DNA from: a virus
Reading direction: 5' to 3' (one strand)
IMG/VR virus record: IMGVR_UViG_3300015265_000012
Coordinates: 1-34,511 of that record
Length of the DNA stretch: 34,511 bases
Made by a program: the position numbers and the translations under genes. Positions 28,058-34,511 of this stretch are shown here, piece after piece. Under the pieces are notes generated by a model that was given only the letters and a program-made list of their open reading frames with translations, was not told the origin of the DNA and did not search any database. Positions within the stretch are counted from its first letter, which is position 1; the number at the start of each line of letters is the position of its first letter.

Positions 28058-28892
28058 AGCGCACAAACTCCAGGGTGAACTCTTGTTTACGCGGGATACC
28101 GCCCTGCATCAGCGCGCTCTGATCCTCTTCGACGCTCTTCAGGCACCAGGCCCCCAGCACGTCGCCATAACCCGTGGTCAGGGTCAGCGGCTTGAGCTGA
28201 GCGCCGATCGAGCGCAGCGTGTCGAGCTGCTTCAGTCCGCCCTTGAAGCCCGGGAGAATCTTGCCCTTGAGGGTTATTTTTTCCTCCCCAATACCGACGC
28301 CTTGCTGCGCCGAGCGGCGCGACAAACGCTCTTGGGCGGCCCAACGGAATTCCGTCGAGCGGCGCAGCGTGTCAAAAGCTGCCGTGTCGAGGTTGAAGAA
28401 ATACGGCTTGGCCTTGGGGTCTTGCGGCTGGATGATCAACAGGTGCGGGAACGGCTTCACCGCCTCCGGTGCCGGCGTGCCGTCCTTGGCAAACATCCCC
28501 GTGGGCACGATGTTGGCCAGCGAGGGGCTGACCTTGCCCGCGATCTTGTTAATCGCCGTAGACGCCCGACTGGCCTGATCCTTCAGGGTGCCCAGGCGTT
28601 CGTCCACTTGCGACATCGCCCGGGAAGCGCGGTTGTAGGTGGCCACCACCTGGCCGACCTTGGCTTGAGCCGCATTCACCCCGCGCATGACGCGCTGAAG
28701 CTTGGCGCCGATCGACGGCCCAATAAAAGGCACGCCCTCCAGCTCCGACGCGGCGCCGGTGATTTCGCCGATCGCGCCATTGAGCGGGCCCATCATGCCG
28801 TCCAAGCTGCGCCGACCTGTTTCCCCAGCAGTGGCCAGGTACTTCAGCCCCCCCTGTAATTTCTGCAATGCAGACTCTTCCACAGCAGGCAT
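28032..28892 (-). CDS. U: Tail protein U (P2 gpU family) with long N-terminal extension
   Basis: A 286-residue protein from ATG 28892. The gpU domain is the C-terminal half, from about residue 145: FPHLLIIQPQDPKAKPYFFN, RRSTEFRWAAQERLSRR, GIGEEKITLKGKILPGFKGG and TLEFVRYGDD. The first 140 residues are an extra helical part rich in Ala/Ser (VPFIGPSIGAKLQRVMRG, VDERLGTLKDQASRASTAIN). P2 gpU is only about 160 residues, so this is roughly twice as long, perhaps a fusion that interacts with the tape measure encoded next to it. Confidence 0.87.
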   Translation of the reverse strand: MPAVEESALQKLQGGLKYLATAGETGRRSLDGMMGPLNGAIGEITGAASELEGVPFIGPSIGAKLQRVMRGVNAAQAKVGQVVATYNRASRAMSQVDERLGTLKDQASRASTAINKIAGKVSPSLANIVPTGMFAKDGTPAPEAVKPFPHLLIIQPQDPKAKPYFFNLDTAAFDTLRRSTEFRWAAQERLSRRSAQQGVGIGEEKITLKGKILPGFKGGLKQLDTLRSIGAQLKPLTLTTGYGDVLGAWCLKSVEEDQSALMQGGIPRKQEFTLEFVRYGDDMQNV

Positions 28893-28904
28893 AAGCCCCC
28901 CTCA

Positions 28905-31900
28905 TTAGACGTTTGGCTCGTCGTACAGCTTGCGGCTGTCCAGTTGCTGGGCCATTTGGCGATAGTGCTGATCAAGCAATGGCCGGAGCCGGTTAAACAG
29001 CGCATTGTCGTCCCGCACGTCACCCTGAATCGTCAGGCTAAACGGCGCGTTGATATCCACCTTCGAATCGACTTTGGTCACCGCTGGTTTTTCCGCCGGC
29101 GTCGGTGATGGCTTGGCCAGGCGCGCCGCCTTCGCGTCCTCGCTGGCCGGCGGCAACATCATGGCCCGCGCCACATCGCCAGCCTTGACCTCCGGCACTG
29201 GACGCATCGACGCCGGGGCGGCCGGCGTTTCAGGGGCCGCCACGGGCTTGACCACCAACGGCGCCAAGGCCGGAGCCTGGGCCACCGGTGCCGGTGCCGG
29301 CGAAGTCATCACCAGCGGCGCCTGGGCCGGAGTCTTGACCACCGGGGCCAACGGTTTGACCACCAACGGCGCCAAGGCCGGAGCCTGGGCCGCCGGTGCC
29401 GGTGCCGGTGCCGGTGCCGGCGAAGTCATCACCAGCGGCGCCTGGGCCGGAGCCTTGACCACCGGGGCCAACGGTTTGACCACCAACGGCGCCAAGGCCG
29501 GAGCCTGGGCCGCCGGTGCCGGTGCCGGTGCCGGTGCCGGTGCCGGCGAAGTCACCACCAGCGGCGCCTGGGCCGGAGCCTTAACCACCGGGGCCAACGG
29601 TTTGACCACCAACGGCGCCAAGGCCGGAGCCTGGGCCGCCGGTGTCGGTGCCAGTGTCGGTGCCGGCGAAGTCACCACCAGCGGCGCCTGGGCCGGAGCC
29701 TTGACCACCGGGGCCAGCGGCTTCACTACCAACGGCGCCGGCGCCTGGGCCTGGCCCGCGTTGGCCAACATCAGCGGCACCGGTGCCGGCGGCGCGAATG
29801 ATTGGGCAATGCGCCCCATCACCGGCGGAATGTCTTTACCGGCATCCCTCATCATCAACGGGCCAGCGTCCGGCATGCGCTTGAGTTCGTCGGGCGTGCC
29901 AAACGCCGCTTTACTCGCGTAGCCGCCCAGGGCGTCACCGCCCACACCGCCAAAGTAACCACCGATCAAGCCGCCGATAATGGTCCCGACCACCGGCAGT
30001 ATGGCCGTGCCGATCGCCGCACCCGCTGCCGCCCCGCCCAGTGAGCCCACCAACCCACCGGCGGCCCCACCGTAACCTTCGGCCTTCTCGTCCTGCGTCA
30101 CGGCGTTTTCATAGGTGTCATAGGCCTTAAACCCGGCCTCGACGAACGCTAGCAATGCCGGGCCTTTAATCCCGCCACTCACCGCCCGCCCGATCGTGCC
30201 GACGGCACCGGCTGAGCTGGCGACCTTGGCCGTGCTGGCGGCTGCTTTAGCGCTGCTGGTCGCCGCCTTGGTGGTGCTGGCCGCTTTAGCGGTGCTGGTC
30301 GCCGCTTTGGTGGTGTTTGAAGTCGTCGCGGCGGCATCTGCCAACTTGCCAGCCTTACCACCCCGCCCGCCCTTCTTGCCCTTTTTATCGCGCTTCCTGT
30401 CGTCGTCCAGATCGCCAATATCCGGCCCGCCACCGCCAGCACCACCGGCGCCCCCCACCACTATGACCTTTTGGGGAATGTTCGGATTGCCCATCAGCGT
30501 GCCGCGCCCGATGTTCATCAGGCCCTTGGCCACCTTGAGCGCGCCCATGGCGCTGGTGATCCCCGCGACGGCCGCCACGGCGGCGCCGATCCCGGTCACC
30601 ACCTTGGGCGATTCCTCCGACAGCTTGCTGAGCCCCTGGGCGACGTACGTCAGCCCGTCCGCCACCGCATCCGTGACCGGGCGGAACGCGTCACCGATCG
30701 CGCGCATCGCGTCGTCAGCGCCCTGAGCCATTTCCGCCCATTTCTGCGCCGAGGACTGGCGGCGCTCTTCCAGGTTCTTATCCAGAATCCCGGTGGCGTT
30801 GGCCGACTCCTTTTTCAGCCGGTCATACAGATCCTTGTTTTGCATGTAGGCCGTCAGCGCGCCCTTCACCTGCATGTCGGCGAACAAGTCGCCGGTGCGC
30901 AAGGCTTGCTCCAGGGATGCCAGCATGGCCTTGGCCTTTTCCGGGTCCGTCTCCTTACTGATCTTGGCCGTGGCTTCCGCCATGGCGGCGGCCTTCTTCG
31001 GGTCGGTCGCGGCGATGTACTTTTGCGCCAGTTCAAAGCTGGATTCCAGCGTCGACTTACCGTTCTGCAGGCCGGTGTTCATCGAGCCCTGATAATCGAT
31101 CCCAGCCTTTTTGTAGGCTTCGACCGTATCCCCGGAGCCGATCTTTTCCATCCAGTTTTTGAGGTTGTTGGCCGCTTCATCCGAGCCGCCGGCGGTCTTC
31201 ATCTGTACCTGAAGCATGGCGCCCAATTGCGACACCGAGTCCATGCCGGTAATGCCCAGCTTGCCCATGCCGGCCAGCAACTCAGGGAACCAACGCGCCA
31301 TGTCGGCCGCTTCAAAGCTGCCCGCCTGGCCTTGATAGGCGATCGCCTCCAGGGCCTTTTGCATCACCGCCGGGTCGGAAATTTTGGCGTTCTGCCCCAG
31401 GGCGTTGATCATGCGCGCCGTTTCGCCGCCGTCCGAGCCTTGGCCCACGGCGAACTTGGCCGCTGTCGGCGCGTATTGCAGCGCCTTATCCAGCTCCATG
31501 CCGGCCCCGACCAGGGCATTCACCACCTCGGCCACCTGATTGCGCGCCATGCCCGTGTCCCGGGACGTGTCGACAATGGTTTTCGACAGCTGCGCCTCTT
31601 CGGGCTTGTTGGCAATGTTGGCCTTGATCGCAATGTCACGAATGATCGCGCCATAGTCCGCGCTGACCTTAGTCGGAATCACCATCGCCGCCGTCGCGGC
31701 CGCCGCCTGGCCGATACCGCTTTTCAGTTGCTGCTTGCCTTCATCAAGCTGCATGTGCCCCTTGGCTTTCAGCTCGGCCTTGTGCGCTGCCGCGCCCATG
31801 CTGGCGTAAGCCTTGGTCAAATTGCGCACTTCAACCCCCTGCTTGCGCAGGCTGCTGAGATTGGATTCCAGTTGTTTCAGTAGCGTCTTGGCGCCTTTTT

Positions 31901-32093
31901 CACCCGCCTGATCCGCCTTGCGCCACTCATCGCGCAAGCGCATGGTGTCGCCAATGGTCTTTTCCAGCACCCGGGCTTTTTGCCCTTCGGCCTCCAGGCG
32001 CTTAATGCGCCCGGTGACATCCTTAAACGCTGCGCCCACGGAAGAGCTGACCGCCCCGCCAATGACCAGGCCGAGCGCGAGTTTGTTCGCCAT
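28905..32093 (-). CDS. T: Tape measure protein (P2 gpT-like)
   Basis: A 1062-residue protein from ATG 32093, preceded by AGGG. The N-terminus is coiled coil (FKDVTGRIKRLEAEGQKARV, LLKQLESNLSSLRKQGVEVR), followed by the conserved tape-measure core (MARNQVAEVVNALVGAGMELDKALQ, YQGQAGSFEAADMARWFPELLAGMG). Hydrophobic stretches lie near residues 495-520 and 680-725 (GTAILPVVGTIIGGLIGGYFG), as expected for a protein ejected through the membrane. Residues about 778-948 hold five Pro/Ala repeats of roughly 40 residues (APLVVKPLAPVVKAPAQ), discussed as a separate repeat. It sets tail length. Confidence 0.93.
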   Translation of the reverse strand: MANKLALGLVIGGAVSSSVGAAFKDVTGRIKRLEAEGQKARVLEKTIGDTMRLRDEWRKADQAGEKGAKTLLKQLESNLSSLRKQGVEVRNLTKAYASMGAAAHKAELKAKGHMQLDEGKQQLKSGIGQAAAATAAMVIPTKVSADYGAIIRDIAIKANIANKPEEAQLSKTIVDTSRDTGMARNQVAEVVNALVGAGMELDKALQYAPTAAKFAVGQGSDGGETARMINALGQNAKISDPAVMQKALEAIAYQGQAGSFEAADMARWFPELLAGMGKLGITGMDSVSQLGAMLQVQMKTAGGSDEAANNLKNWMEKIGSGDTVEAYKKAGIDYQGSMNTGLQNGKSTLESSFELAQKYIAATDPKKAAAMAEATAKISKETDPEKAKAMLASLEQALRTGDLFADMQVKGALTAYMQNKDLYDRLKKESANATGILDKNLEERRQSSAQKWAEMAQGADDAMRAIGDAFRPVTDAVADGLTYVAQGLSKLSEESPKVVTGIGAAVAAVAGITSAMGALKVAKGLMNIGRGTLMGNPNIPQKVIVVGGAGGAGGGGPDIGDLDDDRKRDKKGKKGGRGGKAGKLADAAATTSNTTKAATSTAKAASTTKAATSSAKAAASTAKVASSAGAVGTIGRAVSGGIKGPALLAFVEAGFKAYDTYENAVTQDEKAEGYGGAAGGLVGSLGGAAAGAAIGTAILPVVGTIIGGLIGGYFGGVGGDALGGYASKAAFGTPDELKRMPDAGPLMMRDAGKDIPPVMGRIAQSFAPPAPVPLMLANAGQAQAPAPLVVKPLAPVVKAPAQAPLVVTSPAPTLAPTPAAQAPALAPLVVKPLAPVVKAPAQAPLVVTSPAPAPAPAPAPAAQAPALAPLVVKPLAPVVKAPAQAPLVMTSPAPAPAPAPAAQAPALAPLVVKPLAPVVKTPAQAPLVMTSPAPAPVAQAPALAPLVVKPVAAPETPAAPASMRPVPEVKAGDVARAMMLPPASEDAKAARLAKPSPTPAEKPAVTKVDSKVDINAPFSLTIQGDVRDDNALFNRLRPLLDQHYRQMAQQLDSRKLYDEPNV
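29246..29760 (-). repeat. Tandem repeats in the tape measure gene (5 units of 108-126 bp)
   Basis: Near-identical units begin at about 29251, 29359, 29479, 29605 and 29725 on the plus strand, spaced 108, 120, 126 and 120 bases. Unit length differs mainly in runs of GGTGCC/GCCGGT hexamers that encode Ala-Pro dipeptides. The repeats stay in frame. Confidence 0.9.
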
Positions 32094-32132
32094 GTGCGTG
32101 CCCTATTCGTCGTCGAGTAGATCAAGGGCGGC

Positions 32133-32247
32133 TCAATCCGTGAGCCACCACACCATCCGATCAAAAGTCATGGCCTCGATCTCGGCGGCAGAAAACCCCG
32201 TTTCTGCCGCCAAGCGTCGAGCCGCTAACCTGAGGGTGGTCGCGTTA
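32133..32247 (-). CDS. gpE' extension reached by a +1 (or -2) frameshift
   Basis: Directly after the gpE stop, the +1 frame reads NATTLRLAARRLAAETGFSA then AEIEAMTFDRMVWWLTD and a TGA at 32133, 40 bases before the tape measure gene. The helical pattern ending in MTFDRMVWWLTD resembles the E'/T part of tail assembly chaperones. The frame has no start codon of its own. The gpE end reads GTT TAA C, with GAGGA four bases upstream, closely like the +1 frameshift site of the release-factor-2 gene (CTT TGA C with an upstream SD). Confidence 0.5.
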
Positions 32248-32556
32248 AACGTCGTCCTCGTCGACCAGGCGAAAATAGCCAGCCTGCAAACGCTTGTAGT
32301 CGACCAGTTTCAGCGCCATCAACTCGGCCTCGGTGGCCGTGAGCAAGCTGGAAAACAGCGAGATTTCCATCTTTTCATAGTCGCCGCCCCCGACCGCCTC
32401 GGCGGCGCGCACGTCACGCACACAGGGCGCGCGCATGGTCAAACGATCTTGTAAAAGGCCGCCCAGGTTGGCCGGGTACTTGAGCGTTACGGTCACGCCG
32501 TCGGCGGACACAGCCAGCCAGGCCGGGAGCGGTTTTTCTTGGGTTACTGGAGTCAT
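32245..32556 (-). CDS. E: Tail assembly chaperone E (P2 gpE-like)
   Basis: A 103-residue protein from ATG 32556 (MTPVTQEKPLPAWLAVSADG). Typical gpE features: VTLKYPANLGGLLQDRLTMRAP, YEKMEISLFSSLLTATEAELMALKLVDYKRL and an acidic end LVDEDDV. These proteins coat the tape measure during tube assembly and are usually made in a short and a frameshifted long form. Located between the tube and tape measure genes, as in P2. Confidence 0.85.
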   Translation of the reverse strand: MTPVTQEKPLPAWLAVSADGVTVTLKYPANLGGLLQDRLTMRAPCVRDVRAAEAVGGGDYEKMEISLFSSLLTATEAELMALKLVDYKRLQAGYFRLVDEDDV

Positions 32557-32567
32557 GTCACTTGTCC

Positions 32568-33071
32568 TTAGAGGCCGATGGCGGCGCGTTCAGCGGCCAG
32601 TTGATCGACACCGTCGATCACCTGAATCATGTTGATGGGGTCGATCTCGTACATCACTCGCCCGTCGATTTCGAGCTTGTAATAAACCAGCTTCATGGCG
32701 TGCTTGGACTCGGCCACGGTGGCCGGCTTCCAGTCGCCCATGTCGACTTCTTTGAGACCGCCGCGCATGGTCACCACCACTTGCTTGACGGCGCCTTTCA
32801 GGCCCTTGAAGGCGCCCCGGAATACCGCGTTGCACGCGGTCTGATCAGCCAGGCCGAACCACTTCAGTGCCTCACGACGCACGCCGTTGGTGGTAAAAGC
32901 CGACTCCAGCTTTTCCAGGCCCACGGCGAACTCGATCGGGGCGGACATGCCGCCACCTTGATAGTCTTCGGTCTTTTGCGTCAGCTTCGGCAGGGTCAGC
33001 GTCGGCACATCGCCTTGGAAACTGACGCCGTCAATGAACATCGCGCAGTTGGTCAATACTTCAGGAATCAT
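32568..33071 (-). CDS. FII: Tail tube protein FII
   Basis: A 167-residue protein from ATG 33071. The gpFII pattern is clear: MIPEVLTNCAMFIDGVSFQGD, then TLTLPKLTQKTEDYQGGGM, FRGAFKGLKGAVKQVVVTMRGG and KHAMKLVYYKLEIDGRVMYEID. It forms the rigid inner tube through which DNA passes. The order after the sheath gene FI is as in P2. Confidence 0.95.
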   Translation of the reverse strand: MIPEVLTNCAMFIDGVSFQGDVPTLTLPKLTQKTEDYQGGGMSAPIEFAVGLEKLESAFTTNGVRREALKWFGLADQTACNAVFRGAFKGLKGAVKQVVVTMRGGLKEVDMGDWKPATVAESKHAMKLVYYKLEIDGRVMYEIDPINMIQVIDGVDQLAAERAAIGL

Positions 33072-33083
33072 GGTTTAGCCCCC

Positions 33084-34244
33084 TTAGGCTGCTTCAAGAA
33101 CTTCGGTCAGCCACTGGTTGGTGACTTCAATCAGGAAATTCGGGTTTTCCGCCGGCGGCACGTCGGTGAAGCGAATACGCCAATACACCTTGCCCTGCTC
33201 GATTTGGCTGGCGGTGTTCATTTCGGTGTCGGCGAACACTTCAAAGTTGATGATCGCGCCGGCGTTTTTCTGGTCGCGCATGAACGCCTGAAGGCCTTCG
33301 GTCACGTCGGTGACATAGGTTTTGGTGATCGAGCGATCGACCGCCCATTTGTGCCCCGCCTGGATCGCATCCATCAGGATGTCGCAGGTGCGTACGCGGG
33401 TAACAAACGACCATTTCGGATCGCTCGACAGCGTGCGGTTACCCCACAGGCGATAACCGCCGTCACGGATGATCGTCGCGATATTCGCGTTGTTCAGCAG
33501 ATTGGCGCGGCAGGTCGGGTCGTCGTCCAGGTACTCGATCGGGCGCGTGGTGCCGGTGATACCGACAAACTCTTTGTTCGACGGCGAGGCCCAATAGCCA
33601 TAGTTCGCATCGGTCCAGGCAAACAGCCCCGCGACCCACGCCGAGGCCGGCGCGTCGATGGTCTCGCTGGCGATGGTGTCCCAGTACTTCACACCCGGAT
33701 CAGCCATAAACAGGCGTTTGCTGCCGAACTCCAGGGCGTAGGCCAGCGCGGCCTCGTCGGTGGTGTTCGGGCCGTCGATGATGGCGATCGCGCGCAGCTT
33801 GCCGGCCAGGCCGTCCATGGCAGTCGCCACGGCTTGGGTCGAGGAATGCCCCGGGGCAATCAACAGTTTCGGTTGGGCGTTGTGTTTGCTCTTGCCGTCC
33901 AACAGCGCTTGCAGGCCGGTACGCTCGCCAGAGGCCAACACGCCGCCGATGATGGCCGAGGTTTGCAGCGCCTCGTCTTCGAGCTTCGGCACGCCCACCG
34001 CGACGATTACCGCCTTGGCACGGGCATAGATCGCCTGGGCGGCACGGGTGATCGCCGCATCAGCACCGAACGCGGCAATGGCTTCGCGCTCAGTGGTGAT
34101 CAACACCAACTCGCCGGCCTTGGCCTTGGCAAGAAGGCCCGGGGTAAAGGTGTCGCACAGACCAATGATCGAGGACGACGGCAGCGAGATAGTGCGCGCG
34201 CCGGTGTCGATCAGCGACATGGTGATGCCGTGAGTAAAGCTCAT
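33084..34244 (-). CDS. FI: Tail sheath protein FI
   Basis: A 386-residue protein from ATG 34244 (MSFTHGITMSLIDTGARTIS), with GGAG about nine bases upstream. The sheath domains are recognisable: SSSIIGLCDTFTPGLLAKAK, LIAPGHSSTQAVATAM, and the C-terminal block GYRLWGNRTLSSDPKWSFV then DILMDAIQAGHKWAVDRSIT. It forms the contractile sheath around the FII tube. Upstream lie two terminators and a palindrome, separating it from the tail-fibre genes. Confidence 0.95.
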   Translation of the reverse strand: MSFTHGITMSLIDTGARTISLPSSSIIGLCDTFTPGLLAKAKAGELVLITTEREAIAAFGADAAITRAAQAIYARAKAVIVAVGVPKLEDEALQTSAIIGGVLASGERTGLQALLDGKSKHNAQPKLLIAPGHSSTQAVATAMDGLAGKLRAIAIIDGPNTTDEAALAYALEFGSKRLFMADPGVKYWDTIASETIDAPASAWVAGLFAWTDANYGYWASPSNKEFVGITGTTRPIEYLDDDPTCRANLLNNANIATIIRDGGYRLWGNRTLSSDPKWSFVTRVRTCDILMDAIQAGHKWAVDRSITKTYVTDVTEGLQAFMRDQKNAGAIINFEVFADTEMNTASQIEQGKVYWRIRFTDVPPAENPNFLIEVTNQWLTEVLEAA

Positions 34245-34260
34245 AGGGTCAATCTCCAGA

Positions 34261-34287
34261 AACGAAAAAGCCCCGCGTGTGCGAGGC
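34261..34287 (-). terminator. Terminator between fibre-assembly and sheath genes (proximal)
   Basis: On the minus strand GCCTCGC-ACAC-GCGGGGC (one T-G pair) followed by TTTTTCGTTT. It lies just upstream of the FI RBS. Confidence 0.7.
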
Positions 34288-34303
34288 CGTGAGGGGGTAA
34301 AAG

Positions 34304-34317
34304 CGTTACGCGTAACG
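34304..34317. repeat. GTTAC-family palindrome between two terminators
   Basis: Perfect CGTTACGCGTAACG, 16 bp upstream of the terminator at 34261-34287. Confidence 0.85.
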
Positions 34318-34320
34318 GAA

Positions 34321-34350
34321 AAGAAAACGCCCCGTCAGTGCGGGGCGTTT
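34321..34350 (-). terminator. Terminator of the tail-fibre assembly gene (distal)
   Basis: On the minus strand AACGCCCCG-CACTGA-CGGGGCGTT followed by TTCTTTT, a nine-bp perfect stem overlapping the stop codon of the upstream gene. Confidence 0.88.
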
Positions 34351-34511
34351 ATTGGGTTTGCTCGGCCAGCCATGCCGGGGCGATCGGGCGGTGATCCACC
34401 AGGGGAAACTCCGCGCCTTGCGGCCAGTCGCGCAACTGCCGGCGGTAGGCCTGCAAGGCGGTGTATTGCTCAGCCGTGAGGGTGGTCGCCAGGCCGCTTT
34501 CCACTTCGTCG
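34349..34511 (-). CDS. Tail fibre assembly / chaperone protein, C-terminus only
   Basis: The last 53 codons before a TAA at 34349 enter from the right edge. LTAEQYTALQAYRRQLRDWP and a following PLVDHRPIAPAWLAEQ show the Ala-Tyr-Arg-xx-Leu-Arg-Asp-Trp-Pro pattern of the C-terminal part of tail-fibre assembly and tail assembly chaperone proteins of Pseudomonas and enteric phages. The fibre gene itself should lie just beyond the window. Confidence 0.7.
   Translation of the reverse strand, partial: DEVESGLATTLTAEQYTALQAYRRQLRDWPQGAEFPLVDHRPIAPAWLAEQTQ

Noticed and set aside
29050-29922. Gly/Ala-rich plus-strand open frame opposite the tape measure repeats
   Set aside because: It simply mirrors the tandem repeats of the tape measure gene and has no independent signal.

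Overview
The window reads as about 34.5 kb of a temperate phage of a GC-rich gammaproteobacterium, most likely Pseudomonas. That host call is inference from gene style (GH19 endolysin, P2/pyocin-like tail order, ClpP-capsid fusion). No chromosomal host gene is visible. The phage is a chimera: a lambda-type head and packaging module (Nu1, GpA, gpW, lambda-type portal, protease-capsid fusion, head-tail joiner) is joined to a P2-type contractile tail (FI, FII, E/E', tape measure, U, X, D, V). It also carries plasmid genes: a ParA ATPase, a small ribbon-helix-helix-like partner, iteron arrays and a RepA-like initiator. I see no phage helicase, primase or O/P replication module. The best overall reading is a phage-plasmid or circular phage genome cut at an arbitrary point.

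Layout. 1-8.1 kb (minus): gpV (runs off the left edge), two head/tail connector genes, DUF2190 cement protein, protease-capsid, portal, gpW, large and small terminase. 8.2-10.2 kb (minus): a conserved virion-type protein, two small membrane proteins, holin, then a terminator and candidate late promoters. 10.2-15.5 kb (minus): a Cys-rich protein, tyrosine recombinase, C5-cytosine methyltransferase, a Q-like regulator and small early genes up to a Cro-like gene. 15.5-18.2 kb (plus): CI-like repressor, two small genes including a LuxR-type HTH protein, then parA and its partner, flanked by iterons. 18.2-18.95 kb: a structured non-coding stretch resembling the C4 antisense RNA family, with a 33-codon ORF whose ribosome binding site lies in a hairpin. 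18.97-23.1 kb (minus): twelve small accessory genes in several operons, three leaders carrying the same iterons as parA. 23.2-25.2 kb: candidate origin, repA and a counter-transcribed RNA. 25.4-34.5 kb (minus): Rz/Rz1, endolysin, gpD, X, U, tape measure, E/E', FII, FI, and the C-terminus of a tail-fibre assembly protein at the right edge.

How it works together. A CI/Cro switch at 15.46-15.63 kb appears to act through a shared operator (TTACAC-N5-GTGTAA) that recurs at five loci, including the late-promoter region and the rep region. A Q-like protein and at least six intrinsic terminators inside the co-directional late genes predict processive antitermination. A second regulatory network of 25 TTCGTTAW iterons in six arrays links partition with several accessory operons. 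A third, unexplained set of signals is two related palindromes, GTTACNNGTAAC and GTGACNNGTCAC, far more frequent than chance. In three intergenic gaps the first lies 13-16 bp upstream of a terminator. The minus-strand late genes leave the left edge at gpV and re-enter at the right edge at tail-fibre assembly, so gpW, J, I and the fibre are expected just outside the window, joining its two ends.
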